From Roseateles sp. (GTDB lineage Bacteria > Pseudomonadota > Gammaproteobacteria > Burkholderiales > Burkholderiaceae_C), in NCBI GenBank assembly GCA_016790285.1, contig JAEUPJ010000091.1, positions 99,985 to 163,984 on the forward strand: a stretch of 64,000 nucleotides of DNA, in the 5' to 3' direction. The position numbers and the translations under genes were made by a program. A model generated the notes under the pieces. It worked only from the letters and a program-made list of their open reading frames with translations. It made no database searches and was not told the origin of the DNA. Positions 45,833 to 55,099 of this stretch are shown here, in pieces; within the stretch, counting starts at the first letter, position 1; each line of letters opens with the position of its first letter.

Positions 45833-48800
45833 ATGTCCGACACCCCCGCCCTGCGCGACTACCGCCTCAGCGACAACCTGGCCGCGGACAGCGGCGCCGT
45901 CTTCCTGACCGGCACGCAGGCCCTGGTGCGGCTGCTGCTCGCGCAGAAGCAGCTCGACGAGCGCGCCGGGCTCAACACCGCCGGCTTCGTCTCGGGCTAC
46001 CGCGGCTCGCCGCTGGGCATGGTCGACCAGCAGCTGTGGAAGGCCAAGAAGTTCCTCGACGCCGCGCACATCGAGTTCCTTCCCGCCATCAACGAAGACC
46101 TGGCCGCCACCGCCTGCCTGGGCGTGCAGCGCGTGGCGCTGGATGCGCAGCGCACCGTCGATGGCGTGTTTGCGATGTGGTACGGCAAGGGCCCGGGCGT
46201 GGACCGCTCCGGCGACGCGCTCAAGCACGGTAACGTCTACGGCACGAGCACCCAGGGCGGCGTGCTGGTGGTGTGCGGCGACGACCACGGCTGCGTCTCC
46301 AGCAGCACGCCCCACCAGAGCGACCAGGCCCTGCAGGCCTGGAGCATGCCCCTCGTGCACCCGGCCAACGTGGCCGAGTACCTGGAGTTCGGCCTGTACG
46401 GCTGGGCGCTGTCGCGCTTCAGCGGCGCGTGGGTGGGCTTCAAGGCCATCTCGGAGGTCGTCGAGAGCGGCATGACCGTGGACCTGGACGCCGTGCGGCT
46501 CGACTTCGAGCATGCGGTGGACCACACGCCGCCCACGAATCTGCACATCCGGGCGGTGGACCTGCCGTCGCTGGACCTGGAGTCGCGCCTGGCCCACAAG
46601 CTCGACGCCGTGCGCGCCTTCGCCCGCGTCAACAGCATCGACAAGCACATCGTCACCAGCCCCGCCGCCACGCTCGGCATCGTCACGGTGGGCAAGGCGC
46701 ACTTCGACTTCATGGAGGTGCTGCGCCGGCTGGACCTGGACCCGAACGCGCTGGCTGCGGCCGGCGTGCGGGTCTACAAGGTGGGCCTCGTGTTCCCGCT
46801 GGAGCCCACGCGCATCGTCGAGTTCTGCAGCAACCTCACCGACGTACTCGTCATCGAGGAAAAGGGCCCGGTCGTCGAGCGCCAGATCAAGGAGCTGCTC
46901 TACCACCTGCCCGAGTTTCAGCGCCCGCGCGTGGTGGGCAAGACCGACGAGCACGGCGCCCCGGTGCTCAGCGCGCTGGGCGAACTGCGCCCCAGCCGCA
47001 TCATGAACACCGTGGCCGACTGGCTCGCGCGCCTGAACCCGGCGCTGGACCGCCGCCATCTCGTCGTCGACTTCCTGACGCCCTGCCTGCTGTCCAACGC
47101 CGCGGACGGCGTGCGCCGCCAGCCGTACTTCTGCTCGGGCTGCCCGCACAACACCTCCACCAAGCTGCCGGACGGCTCCCGCGCGCTCGCCGGCATCGGC
47201 TGCCACTTCATGGCCAGCTGGATGGAGCGCGGCACCTCCGGCCTCATCCAGATGGGCGCCGAGGGCGTGGACTGGGCGGCGCACAGCCGCTTCACGAAGG
47301 AGAAGCACGTCTTCCAGAACCTGGGCGACGGCACCTACTACCACTCCGGCTATCTCGCCATCCGCCAGGCCATCGCAGCCAAGGCCAACATCACCTACAA
47401 GATCCTCTATAACGACGCCGTCGCCATGACCGGCGGCCAGCCCGTGGACGGCAGCACCAGCGTGCCGCAGATCGCGCGGCAGGTGGAGGCCGAGGGCGTG
47501 AAGCGCCTGGTGGTCGTGTCCGACGACATCGGCAAGTACGACGGCCACCACGGCCTCTTCCCCGCCGGCACCACCTTCCACGACCGCAGCGAGATGGACG
47601 CCGTGCAGCGCGAACTGCGCGAGATCGAAGGCGTCACGGTGCTGATCTACGACCAGACCTGCGCTGCCGAGAAGCGCCGCCGCCGCAAGAAGGGCGAGTT
47701 CGCCGATCCCCCGAAGCGCATCTTCATCAACGAAGCGGTCTGCGAAGGCTGTGGCGACTGCGGCGTGGCCAGCAACTGCCTCTCGGTCGTGCCGGTCGAG
47801 ACCGACTGGGGCCGCAAGCGCGCCATCGAGCAGAGCAGCTGCAACAAGGACTTCTCCTGCGTGAACGGCTTCTGCCCGAGCTTCGTCTCGGTGCACGACC
47901 CCGTGCTCAAGAAGAAGGCCGGCGCCCGCTACACCGCGCAAGACCTGGCCCGCGAGATCGCCGCCATCCCGGCGCCGACGCCTTGGCACTGGACGGGCCC
48001 GTTCGACATGCTCGTCACCGGCGTGGGCGGCACGGGCGTCGTCACCGTGGGCGCCCTCGTCTCCATGGCCGCCCACCTCGAAGGCAAGCAGGCCTCGGTG
48101 CTGGACTTCATGGGCTTTGCGCAAAAGGGCGGCGCGGTGCTGTCCTTCGTGCGCGTGGCGCCCACGCTGGACCTGCTCAACCAGGTGCGCATCGACACCC
48201 AGCAGGCCGACGTGCTGCTGGCCTGCGACATGGTGGTGGGCGCGTCGCCCGATGCGCTCGGCACGGTCAAGGCCGGGCGCACCGTCATCCTGGCCAACAC
48301 CCACGAGCTGCCCACCGCCGGCTTCGTGCGCAACCCCGATGCCTCGCTGCAGGCCGACTCCCTGCTGGCCAAGATGAAGTTCGCCGTCGGCGAGCAGGGC
48401 GACCTCGACACGGTCGACGCCCAGGACATCGCGCAGCGCCTGATGGGCGACACCCTGCCCAGCAACATCATCATGCTGGGCGCCTGCTGGCAGCGCGGCC
48501 TCGTGCCCGTGAGCGAAGCGGCGCTGATGCGCGCCATCGAGCTCAACGGCGTGGCGGTGGACGCCAACAAGGCGGCCTTCGCACTCGGCCGCCTGGCGAT
48601 CGCCGCACCCGACGCGCTGCAGCGGCTGGCCGGCGACGTCAATGTCGTGAAGTTCTTCAACTTCGACCAGCTCGATGGGCCTGACGGCCTGATCGAGCGG
48701 CGCGCGCAGTTCCTGACCGACTACCAGGACGCCGCCTACGCCGGGCGCTACCGCGCGCTCGTCGCCCGCGTGCGCGCCGCCGAGACCGCGCTGGGCAAGG

Positions 48801-49369
48801 GTCAGCGCCTCACCCAGGCCGTGGCGCGCTACTACGCCAAGCTGCTGGCCATCAAGGACGAATACGAAGTAGCGCGCCTCTACACCGACGGCCGCTTCGA
48901 GGCCGCGATGAAAGACCAGTTCGAGAACTGGTCGAGCCTGAGCTTCCACCTTGCGCCGCCGCTGCTGTCCCGCCCGGGGCCGGATGGCCGCGCGAAGAAG
49001 ATCGAGCTGGGTTCGTGGACCTTCACCGCCTTCAAGTGGCTGGCCAGGTTCAAGGGCCTGCGCGGCACGGCGCTGGACGTGTTCGGCAAGACCGCCGAGC
49101 GCCGCATGGAGCGCCAGCTGATCCGCGACTACGAGGCCCTCGTCGACGAGATCCTGGCCTCACTGACCGCCGACAACCTCGCCACCGCCGTGGACCTCGC
49201 CCGCCTGCCCGAGAAGATCCGCGGCTACGGGCATGTCAAGCACGCCAACGTCGTGGCGGTGAAGCAGCAATGGCAGGCGCTGCTGGAGCGCTTCCATGGC
49301 CGCGCGGCCGAGGTGATGGCGCAGCCGGTGGCGATGCCCGTGCGCGTGAAGGGCGTGGCCGAACTCTGA
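45833..49369 (+). CDS. Fused indolepyruvate:ferredoxin oxidoreductase (IorA-IorB)
   Basis: A 1178-residue single-chain 2-oxoacid:ferredoxin oxidoreductase. The N-terminal pyrimidine-binding domain starts SGYRGSPLGMVDQQL. The TPP domain holds GIGCHFMASWMERGT and NDAVAMTGGQPVDGS. A ferredoxin-type cysteine cluster CEGCGDCGVASNC is near residue 637, with more Cys to about 685. The gamma domain follows from about 715 (TGVGGTGVVTVGALVSMAA). It decarboxylates aryl pyruvates to aryl-acetyl-CoA, passing electrons to ferredoxin. Proteobacteria commonly have this fused form. The divergent Lrp gene likely regulates it. Confidence 0.92.
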   Translation: MSDTPALRDYRLSDNLAADSGAVFLTGTQALVRLLLAQKQLDERAGLNTAGFVSGYRGSPLGMVDQQLWKAKKFLDAAHIEFLPAINEDLAATACLGVQRVALDAQRTVDGVFAMWYGKGPGVDRSGDALKHGNVYGTSTQGGVLVVCGDDHGCVSSSTPHQSDQALQAWSMPLVHPANVAEYLEFGLYGWALSRFSGAWVGFKAISEVVESGMTVDLDAVRLDFEHAVDHTPPTNLHIRAVDLPSLDLESRLAHKLDAVRAFARVNSIDKHIVTSPAATLGIVTVGKAHFDFMEVLRRLDLDPNALAAAGVRVYKVGLVFPLEPTRIVEFCSNLTDVLVIEEKGPVVERQIKELLYHLPEFQRPRVVGKTDEHGAPVLSALGELRPSRIMNTVADWLARLNPALDRRHLVVDFLTPCLLSNAADGVRRQPYFCSGCPHNTSTKLPDGSRALAGIGCHFMASWMERGTSGLIQMGAEGVDWAAHSRFTKEKHVFQNLGDGTYYHSGYLAIRQAIAAKANITYKILYNDAVAMTGGQPVDGSTSVPQIARQVEAEGVKRLVVVSDDIGKYDGHHGLFPAGTTFHDRSEMDAVQRELREIEGVTVLIYDQTCAAEKRRRRKKGEFADPPKRIFINEAVCEGCGDCGVASNCLSVVPVETDWGRKRAIEQSSCNKDFSCVNGFCPSFVSVHDPVLKKKAGARYTAQDLAREIAAIPAPTPWHWTGPFDMLVTGVGGTGVVTVGALVSMAAHLEGKQASVLDFMGFAQKGGAVLSFVRVAPTLDLLNQVRIDTQQADVLLACDMVVGASPDALGTVKAGRTVILANTHELPTAGFVRNPDASLQADSLLAKMKFAVGEQGDLDTVDAQDIAQRLMGDTLPSNIIMLGACWQRGLVPVSEAALMRAIELNGVAVDANKAAFALGRLAIAAPDALQRLAGDVNVVKFFNFDQLDGPDGLIERRAQFLTDYQDAAYAGRYRALVARVRAAETALGKGQRLTQAVARYYAKLLAIKDEYEVARLYTDGRFEAAMKDQFENWSSLSFHLAPPLLSRPGPDGRAKKIELGSWTFTAFKWLARFKGLRGTALDVFGKTAERRMERQLIRDYEALVDEILASLTADNLATAVDLARLPEKIRGYGHVKHANVVAVKQQWQALLERFHGRAAEVMAQPVAMPVRVKGVAEL

Positions 49370-49372
49370 GCG

Positions 49373-49918
49373 TCAGACCGGCTCGGCCCAGCCGAGCGCC
49401 TGCATGTCCGACTCGCGGTGGACGCGATCGCCCAGCAGGATGAAGTCATCCAGCTGCGGCGGCTTCACGGCCGTGCCCGCCAGCATGGCGTGCGCCTGGC
49501 CGCGGTGGTGGGTCTGGTGCATGAAGAGATGGGCCAGCACGCGGGCCAATGGCTCGCGGGGGCCGGCCTCGATGCCGGCGCCGCGGTCGAAGGCAATGAT
49601 GCGCTCGTCGTCCGCCGGGGCGAGGCCTGCGCAGAGGTCGATCAGCTGCGCGTCGCTTTCGTCCTGGCGGGCCGCCAGCTCCTGCGCCGTGGTCGCGGGT
49701 ACATAACGGGCCCAGATGTGGCGCATCTGCGCGTCGCCCCGCAGCGCGGCGATGTAGTAGTGGTCCACGTTCAGCAGGTGGTTGAGCGTCTGCGCCAGGC
49801 TCGGGAAGAAGCTCGTGCGCGGGGCGTGGAACTCGGCGTCCGAGAGCTGCGACACGGCCGCCAGCAGGCGGCGGTTGGCCAGGCGGTTGGCGCGGGCCTG
49901 GATGAGGTGCAGGTTCAT
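49373..49918 (-). CDS. DinB family protein
   Basis: A 181-residue four-helix-bundle protein of the DinB family. The metal-site histidines are H47 or H53 in LNHLLNVDHYY and H134/H138 in FMHQTHHRGQAHAML. Family members are often thiol-dependent transferases or hydrolases, or DNA-damage inducible, but the substrate is unknown here. The start giving MNLHLIQARANRLANRRLL was chosen by family fit. It converges on the oxidoreductase gene. Confidence 0.9.
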   Translation of the reverse strand: MNLHLIQARANRLANRRLLAAVSQLSDAEFHAPRTSFFPSLAQTLNHLLNVDHYYIAALRGDAQMRHIWARYVPATTAQELAARQDESDAQLIDLCAGLAPADDERIIAFDRGAGIEAGPREPLARVLAHLFMHQTHHRGQAHAMLAGTAVKPPQLDDFILLGDRVHRESDMQALGWAEPV

Positions 49919-50014
49919 CCGGCCATTGTGCTCAATTCGCTCAGTTGCGGCGCACGCACCCGCCATGCTTCAATCGTCGTGCAGGCCTTCGCCACCACAA
50001 CGAAAGAGACAAGC

Positions 50015-52738
50015 TTGCGCATCGGAGACGGCTACACCGGGCCAGAAACGATCAGCACGACCGCCTGGGTGGCGGCCGCAGTGGTGCTGTCCGTCGGTCT
50101 GGCGCTGACGGCGGCCGCGGCGATCTGGCAGCAGCAGTCGGCGCGCGCCGAAGCCCGCAGCCAGCAGGAGCGGCAGGTCGAGCGGCTGCAGGCCGATGTC
50201 GTCAAGCGCTTGACGCTGCCGGTATACGGCCTCAAGGGTGCGCGGGGCGCCATGGCAGCCCTGGGCGGCCGGCTGGACCGCGCGGCTTTCGACGCCTACG
50301 TGGAGTCGCGCGACCTGGCGGCCGAGTTTCCCGGCGTGCGGGGCTTCGGCTTCATCGAACCGGTGGCCCGCCGTGACCTCAACGCCTTCATCGCCAGCCG
50401 CCAGCGCGAAGGCAGCACGGGCTTTCAGGTGCACGGCTCGGGCGCCGACGACCCGCTCTACGTCGTGACACAGGTGTCGCCGTTCTCGCGCAACTTCGCG
50501 GCCTGGGGCATCGACTCCGGCGCCCACCCGGTGCGCCGCCAGGCCATCGAGCAGGCCATCGATTCAGGCGAAGCCGCGCTGTCCGCGCCAGTGCGGCTCG
50601 TGCAGGATCCGCTCAAGGGCCCGGGCTTCCTGCTTTTCGTTCCGGCCTACGAGCAAGGGCTGGCACCTGGCAGTGCGGCCGAACGGCGCAGCGCCCTGGT
50701 GGGCCTGTTCTATGCGCCCTTGGTGGCCAGCGACCTGCTGCGCGGCGTGGCCGAGCCGGCGGCGCAACTGCTGGACCTGAAGCTCTCGGCCCGCATGCCC
50801 GACGGCAGCCTGCAGCCGCTGCTGGCCGTGCAGTCCGGGCGCGTCATGCCGCTGGAGGAGGCCGCCGCGTTCACGCTGGCCGACGCTTCGACCGTGGACG
50901 AACGCCACTTCAGCGTCGCCGGCCGTGAGTTCCAGCTGACCACCGCGTTGACGCCCAGCGCCGCCGTCCGACTGCTGGGCCTGTCGGGCATGGCGCTGGA
51001 AGCCGGCGGCGCGCTGCTGAGCCTGCTGCTGGCCGTGACGGTCTATCTGCTGGCCGTCGGCCGCAGCCGGGCCGAGCAGCTGGCACGCAACATGACCGCC
51101 GACCTGCGCCGCCTGGCCATGGTGGCCAGTCACACCACCAATGCGGTGTTCATCACCGGCACCGATCGCCGCATCACCTGGGTGAACGAGGGCTTCACGC
51201 GCCTGACGGGCTTCACCTCCCAGGAGGCACTCGGCCGTCTGCCGAGCGAGCTGCTGCACTCCGAGCGCACCAACGCCGACACCGTGCACGGCATGCGCGA
51301 GGCCATGGCCGTGGGCCTGGGCTGCAAGGGCGAGCTGCTCAACCGCCGCAAGGACGGCGAGGACTACTGGGTGGACGTGGAGATCCAGCCGCTGCGCGAC
51401 GACGCGGGCACGCTCACGGGCTTCATGCTGATCGAGTCGGACATCACCGCCCGCAAGGCCCTGCAGGCGCAGGCCGACGAGGCCCGCGAAAGCCTGCAGG
51501 ACCTCTACGACAACGCCCCTTGCGCCTACTACTCGCTCGACGCCGAGGGGCGCTTCCTGCAGATCAACGCGGTGGGCCTGGCCTGGTTCGGCTGCACGGC
51601 GGCCGAAGCCATCGGCCGCCTGAAGTCGACGGATTTCCTGTCGCCCGAGGGCCAGGCCGCCTTCGCCGAGGCTTTCCCGCGGTTCAAGGCCGAAGGGCAC
51701 ATTGCGGGCCTGGAGTTCGACGTGGTCGGCCGCCACGGGCAGACGCGGCGCGTGAGCCTCTCGGCCACCGCGGTCCACGGGCCCAACGGCGAGTTCCTGC
51801 GCAGCCGCTCCGCCATGTTCGACATCAGCGAGACGCACCGCATCCGCCAGCAGCTGCACCAGCTGACGCTCGACCAGGAGGCCATGCTGCAAAGCGACCT
51901 CGTCGGCATGCTCAAGCTGCGCGAGCGCCGCATCGTCTGGCGCAACGCGGCGGTGGAGCGCATCTTCGGCTACGCGGAGGGCGAGCTGCTCGGGGCCGCG
52001 GCGCGGCAGCTCTACGTGGACGACACGGCCTACGAGACCCTGGGAGCGCTGGCCTACCCGCAGCTGCGCGCGGGCGGGCGGTTTCGCAGCCAGTTGCAGA
52101 TGCGCCGCAAGGACGGCTCGCTGATCTGGATCGACCTCTCCGGCGTGGACCTGCCCGGCGCTACGCACGAGCGGGCGGGCGAGTCGCTGTGGATGATGGT
52201 GGACATCACCCAGAGCAAGGCCCACGAGGCGCGCATGGAGCGCGCCGCACTGCACGACGCGCTCACCGGGCTGCCCAACCGCCTGCTGCTGGCCGACCGC
52301 CTGCGCCAGGCCATTGCCGCAGCGCTGCGCAACGGCCATGTGTTCTCCCTGGCCTACCTGGACCTGAACGGCTTCAAGCAGGTCAACGACACCCACGGCC
52401 ACGATGCCGGCGACGAAGTGCTCAAGACGGTGGCGGCCCGGCTGCAGGCCGGCTTGCGCGGCAGCGACACGGTCGCCCGGCTGGGGGGCGACGAGTTCGT
52501 CGTGCTGCTCACGCCGCAGCAGGCCCCGCCGGAGGCCGAACCGGTACTCAACCGGCTGCTGGACGCGCTCGCCCAGCCGATCACGCTGAGCACGGGCGCG
52601 ACCGTGGCGGTGGGCAGCAGCCTGGGGTTGGCGCACTATCCCGCTGACGGCCGCACGCCTGACACCCTGATGCGCCATGCCGACGAAGCCATGTTTGCCA
52701 ACAAACGAGCGGCTCGGGGCCTACGCGGCCGGGCTTGA
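50015..52738 (+). CDS. CHASE-PAS-PAS-PAS-GGDEF membrane diguanylate cyclase
   Basis: A protein of about 907 residues. A transmembrane helix near residues 14-34 is followed by a periplasmic CHASE sensor (VYGLKGARGAMAALG, then GVRGFGFIEPV), a second helix near 325-350 and three PAS domains (for example VFITGTDRRITWVNEGFTRL). It ends in a GGDEF domain with GGDEF at 824-828 and an inhibitory RGSD just before. It should make cyclic di-GMP in response to a periplasmic signal. No ATG fits; TTG at 50015 follows GAAAGAG at good spacing, and GTG at 49979 is the alternative start. Confidence 0.88.
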   Translation: MRIGDGYTGPETISTTAWVAAAVVLSVGLALTAAAAIWQQQSARAEARSQQERQVERLQADVVKRLTLPVYGLKGARGAMAALGGRLDRAAFDAYVESRDLAAEFPGVRGFGFIEPVARRDLNAFIASRQREGSTGFQVHGSGADDPLYVVTQVSPFSRNFAAWGIDSGAHPVRRQAIEQAIDSGEAALSAPVRLVQDPLKGPGFLLFVPAYEQGLAPGSAAERRSALVGLFYAPLVASDLLRGVAEPAAQLLDLKLSARMPDGSLQPLLAVQSGRVMPLEEAAAFTLADASTVDERHFSVAGREFQLTTALTPSAAVRLLGLSGMALEAGGALLSLLLAVTVYLLAVGRSRAEQLARNMTADLRRLAMVASHTTNAVFITGTDRRITWVNEGFTRLTGFTSQEALGRLPSELLHSERTNADTVHGMREAMAVGLGCKGELLNRRKDGEDYWVDVEIQPLRDDAGTLTGFMLIESDITARKALQAQADEARESLQDLYDNAPCAYYSLDAEGRFLQINAVGLAWFGCTAAEAIGRLKSTDFLSPEGQAAFAEAFPRFKAEGHIAGLEFDVVGRHGQTRRVSLSATAVHGPNGEFLRSRSAMFDISETHRIRQQLHQLTLDQEAMLQSDLVGMLKLRERRIVWRNAAVERIFGYAEGELLGAAARQLYVDDTAYETLGALAYPQLRAGGRFRSQLQMRRKDGSLIWIDLSGVDLPGATHERAGESLWMMVDITQSKAHEARMERAALHDALTGLPNRLLLADRLRQAIAAALRNGHVFSLAYLDLNGFKQVNDTHGHDAGDEVLKTVAARLQAGLRGSDTVARLGGDEFVVLLTPQQAPPEAEPVLNRLLDALAQPITLSTGATVAVGSSLGLAHYPADGRTPDTLMRHADEAMFANKRAARGLRGRA

Positions 52739-52831
52739 GCCGCACGCCCTAGCACGCAAGGCGCCCGGATGCGTACAAGTGCCACCCGTAGCTGATTTCG
52801 TTCACATGCGGCAGCGGCCAGCCGGGGCATC

Positions 52832-53971
52832 ATGTGGGACATGCAGACCCGACGTCGTTTCCACCAACTCGCGCTGGCCGGTCTTGCCCTGCCGGCTTCC
52901 TTGCCTGCACGTGCCCAGGAGCGCGGCATCGTCCTCGGCCAGTCCGTCCCCCTGACGGGCCCCGCCGCCCAGCTCGGCCTGCAGATGCAGCTTGGCGCCA
53001 AGGCCTACTTCGACGCCGTCAATGCCTCGGGCGGCGTGGCGGGCCAGCCCATCGTGCTCAAGACGCTGGACGACGGCTACGACCCCGCCCGCTGCAAGGC
53101 CAACACCGAGAAGTTCATCCGCGACGAGGTCTTCGCACTGTTCGGTTATGTGGGCACGCCCACGTCGCTGGCGGCCCTGCCGCTGGCCACCGCCGCGCGC
53201 ATCCCCTTCGTGGCGCCCTTCACGGGTGCGGAGGCGCTGCGCGACCCGTTCAACAAGCTGGTCTTCCACATCCGCGCGTCCTACTACGACGAGACGGAAT
53301 TGATCGTCAAGCAGCTCACGCAGCTGGACCTCAAGAAGATTGCCATCTTCCACCAGAACGACGCGTACGGTCAGGCCGGTCTCAAGGGCGTGATGCGCGC
53401 CCTCGAGAAGCGCGGCCTGCAGCCGGCGGGCGTGGCCACCGTCGAGCGCAACAGCGTGGACGTGGCGGCGGCCGTCAAGGCGCTGGTGCCGCTGGGCGCC
53501 GAAGCCATCGTGCAGATCAGCGCCTACAAGAGCTGCGCGGCCTTCATCCGCGAGGCCCGCAAGGCCGGCTATGGCGGGCAGTTCTACAACGTGTCCTTCG
53601 TGGGCACGCAGGCCCTGGCCGATGAGCTGGGCAAGGACGCCGCCGGGGTGGTCGTTTCGCAGGTCATGCCCTCGCCTTTCGGCACGGCCGCCGGCCTGGT
53701 CAACGACTACCAGCAGGCCCTGCACCGGCTGGATCCCAAGGCAGAACCCAACTACACGAGCATCGAGGGTTATCTCGCGGCGCGCGTGGTCGTGGACGCC
53801 CTGCGCCGCACCGGCGCCAAGCCATCGCGGGACGCCTTCATCGGCGCGCTGGAAACGCTGTCGGGCTACGAGGCGCGCGGCTACCGGCTGGGCTTCTCGC
53901 CCACCAAGCACGTGGGCTCGAACTTCGTCGAGCTGTCCATGCTCACGGGCGACGGCAAGGTCCGCCGCTGA
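52832..53971 (+). CDS. ABC transporter substrate-binding protein, branched-chain amino acid type
   Basis: A 379-residue periplasmic binding protein (family 5, Leu/Ile/Val-type). It has a Tat-like signal TRRRFHQLALAGLALPASLP. The lobes follow: GQSVPLTGPAAQLGLQMQLG, FGYVGTPTSLAALPLA, and YEARGYRLGFSPTKH. No permease or ATPase gene is adjacent, so it is an orphan binding protein. The ATG at 52841 is an alternative start that gives a more typical Tat peptide. Ligand unknown. Confidence 0.88.
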   Translation: MWDMQTRRRFHQLALAGLALPASLPARAQERGIVLGQSVPLTGPAAQLGLQMQLGAKAYFDAVNASGGVAGQPIVLKTLDDGYDPARCKANTEKFIRDEVFALFGYVGTPTSLAALPLATAARIPFVAPFTGAEALRDPFNKLVFHIRASYYDETELIVKQLTQLDLKKIAIFHQNDAYGQAGLKGVMRALEKRGLQPAGVATVERNSVDVAAAVKALVPLGAEAIVQISAYKSCAAFIREARKAGYGGQFYNVSFVGTQALADELGKDAAGVVVSQVMPSPFGTAAGLVNDYQQALHRLDPKAEPNYTSIEGYLAARVVVDALRRTGAKPSRDAFIGALETLSGYEARGYRLGFSPTKHVGSNFVELSMLTGDGKVRR

Positions 53972-53980
53972 GGCGGCCCT

Positions 53981-54424
53981 TCAGCCCCGCCCATCCTTGG
54001 GCGAGTCCATGACGATGTAGCTCGTGATCATGCTGACCTGCGGCAGCCCGCCCAGCACGTCGGCATGAAAGCGCTTGTAGGCCGGAAGGTCGGCCACCTC
54101 CACGCGCAGCAGGTACTCGAAGGCGCCGGTCACGTTGTGGCATTCGCGCACGACAGGGCAGTCCTTCATGGCCTGCTCGAAACCCGTCTGCTCGCCCAGC
54201 GTGTGCCGTGACAGCCCGATGGCGACGTAAGCCACGAAGCCGAGGCCCAGCCGCGCCGGGTCCAGCACCGCCCGGTAGCCCTTGATGACACCGAGCCGTT
54301 CGAGCTCCTGCACCCGGCGCAGGCATGCCGACGGGCTGAGCGCGATGCGCTGGGCCAGCTCCGCATTGGTCAGGCGGCCGTCGGCCACCAGCTCGCGCAA
54401 TATCTTCTCGTCGATCGCGTCCAT
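53981..54424 (-). CDS. Lrp/AsnC-family transcriptional regulator
   Basis: A 147-residue Lrp protein: HTH in residues about 3-60 (AIDEKILRELVADGRLTNAE), RAM domain after it (FEYLLRVEVADLPAYKRF). It lies divergent from the LysE-family exporter gene with an 84-base gap, the usual arrangement when Lrp controls amino acid export. Confidence 0.92.
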   Translation of the reverse strand: MDAIDEKILRELVADGRLTNAELAQRIALSPSACLRRVQELERLGVIKGYRAVLDPARLGLGFVAYVAIGLSRHTLGEQTGFEQAMKDCPVVRECHNVTGAFEYLLRVEVADLPAYKRFHADVLGGLPQVSMITSYIVMDSPKDGRG

Positions 54425-54508
54425 GGCCGCAGATCATTGCACGAAGCACGGCTGCAGCACGGCAAGACGCAAGCCCATTCGACGCTGAGCTGCCTAGAGT
54501 TGCGTGCC

Positions 54509-55099
54509 ATGGACACCACCCCCAGCCTGCTCGCCGCCCTGGCCGGCTTTGCCTTCGTCACCTCCATCACCCCCGGGCCCAACAACCTGATGCTGCTCGC
54601 CTCGGGCACGCGCTTCGGCTGGCGGCGCAGCCTGCCGCACCTGCTGGGGATCAGCTTCGGCTTCGGCGTCATGCTGCTGCTGGTGGGCCTGGGGCTGGCC
54701 CAGGCATTCGAGCGCGCGCCGTGGCTGCACGACACCTTGAAATGGGTCAGCCTGGCCTACCTGCTGTACCTGGCGTGGAAGGTCGCCACGGCACCACCGC
54801 CGGACGCCGCAGGTGCCCCAGGCGGCCGCCCGATGGGCTTCGCCGCGGCGGCGCTGTTCCAGGTGGTCAACCCCAAGGCCTGGGCGATGGCGCTCACGGC
54901 GGTCACGGCCTACGGCAGCCTCGGCGTGGCGGCGGTGACGGCCGTGTTCGTGCTGGTGAACCTGCCCTGCTGCGGCTCGTGGGCGCTGCTCGGCCAGCAG
55001 ATGCGCCGCTGGCTGCACCGTCCGCGCGCGCTGCAGGTCTTCAACTGGGGGGCGGCCGGGCTGATGGTGGTGTCGGTGCTGCCGCTGCTGCGCGCCTGA
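54509..55099 (+). CDS. LysE/RhtB-family amino acid exporter
   Basis: A 196-residue inner-membrane exporter with about five or six helices. The motif SITPGPNNLMLLASG near residue 20 is diagnostic. Family members export amino acids such as homoserine, threonine or lysine. The start ATG at 54509 was chosen for family fit. The neighbouring Lrp regulator likely senses the exported amino acid. Its stop is directly before the stop of the transglutaminase gene on the other strand. Confidence 0.92.
   Translation: MDTTPSLLAALAGFAFVTSITPGPNNLMLLASGTRFGWRRSLPHLLGISFGFGVMLLLVGLGLAQAFERAPWLHDTLKWVSLAYLLYLAWKVATAPPPDAAGAPGGRPMGFAAAALFQVVNPKAWAMALTAVTAYGSLGVAAVTAVFVLVNLPCCGSWALLGQQMRRWLHRPRALQVFNWGAAGLMVVSVLPLLRA

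Noticed and set aside
45785-48949. Very long minus-strand open frame opposite the oxidoreductase gene
   Set aside because: It is a mirror frame of a strongly coding gene in GC-rich DNA; its translation is low-complexity Val/His/Gly/Ala with no domain.
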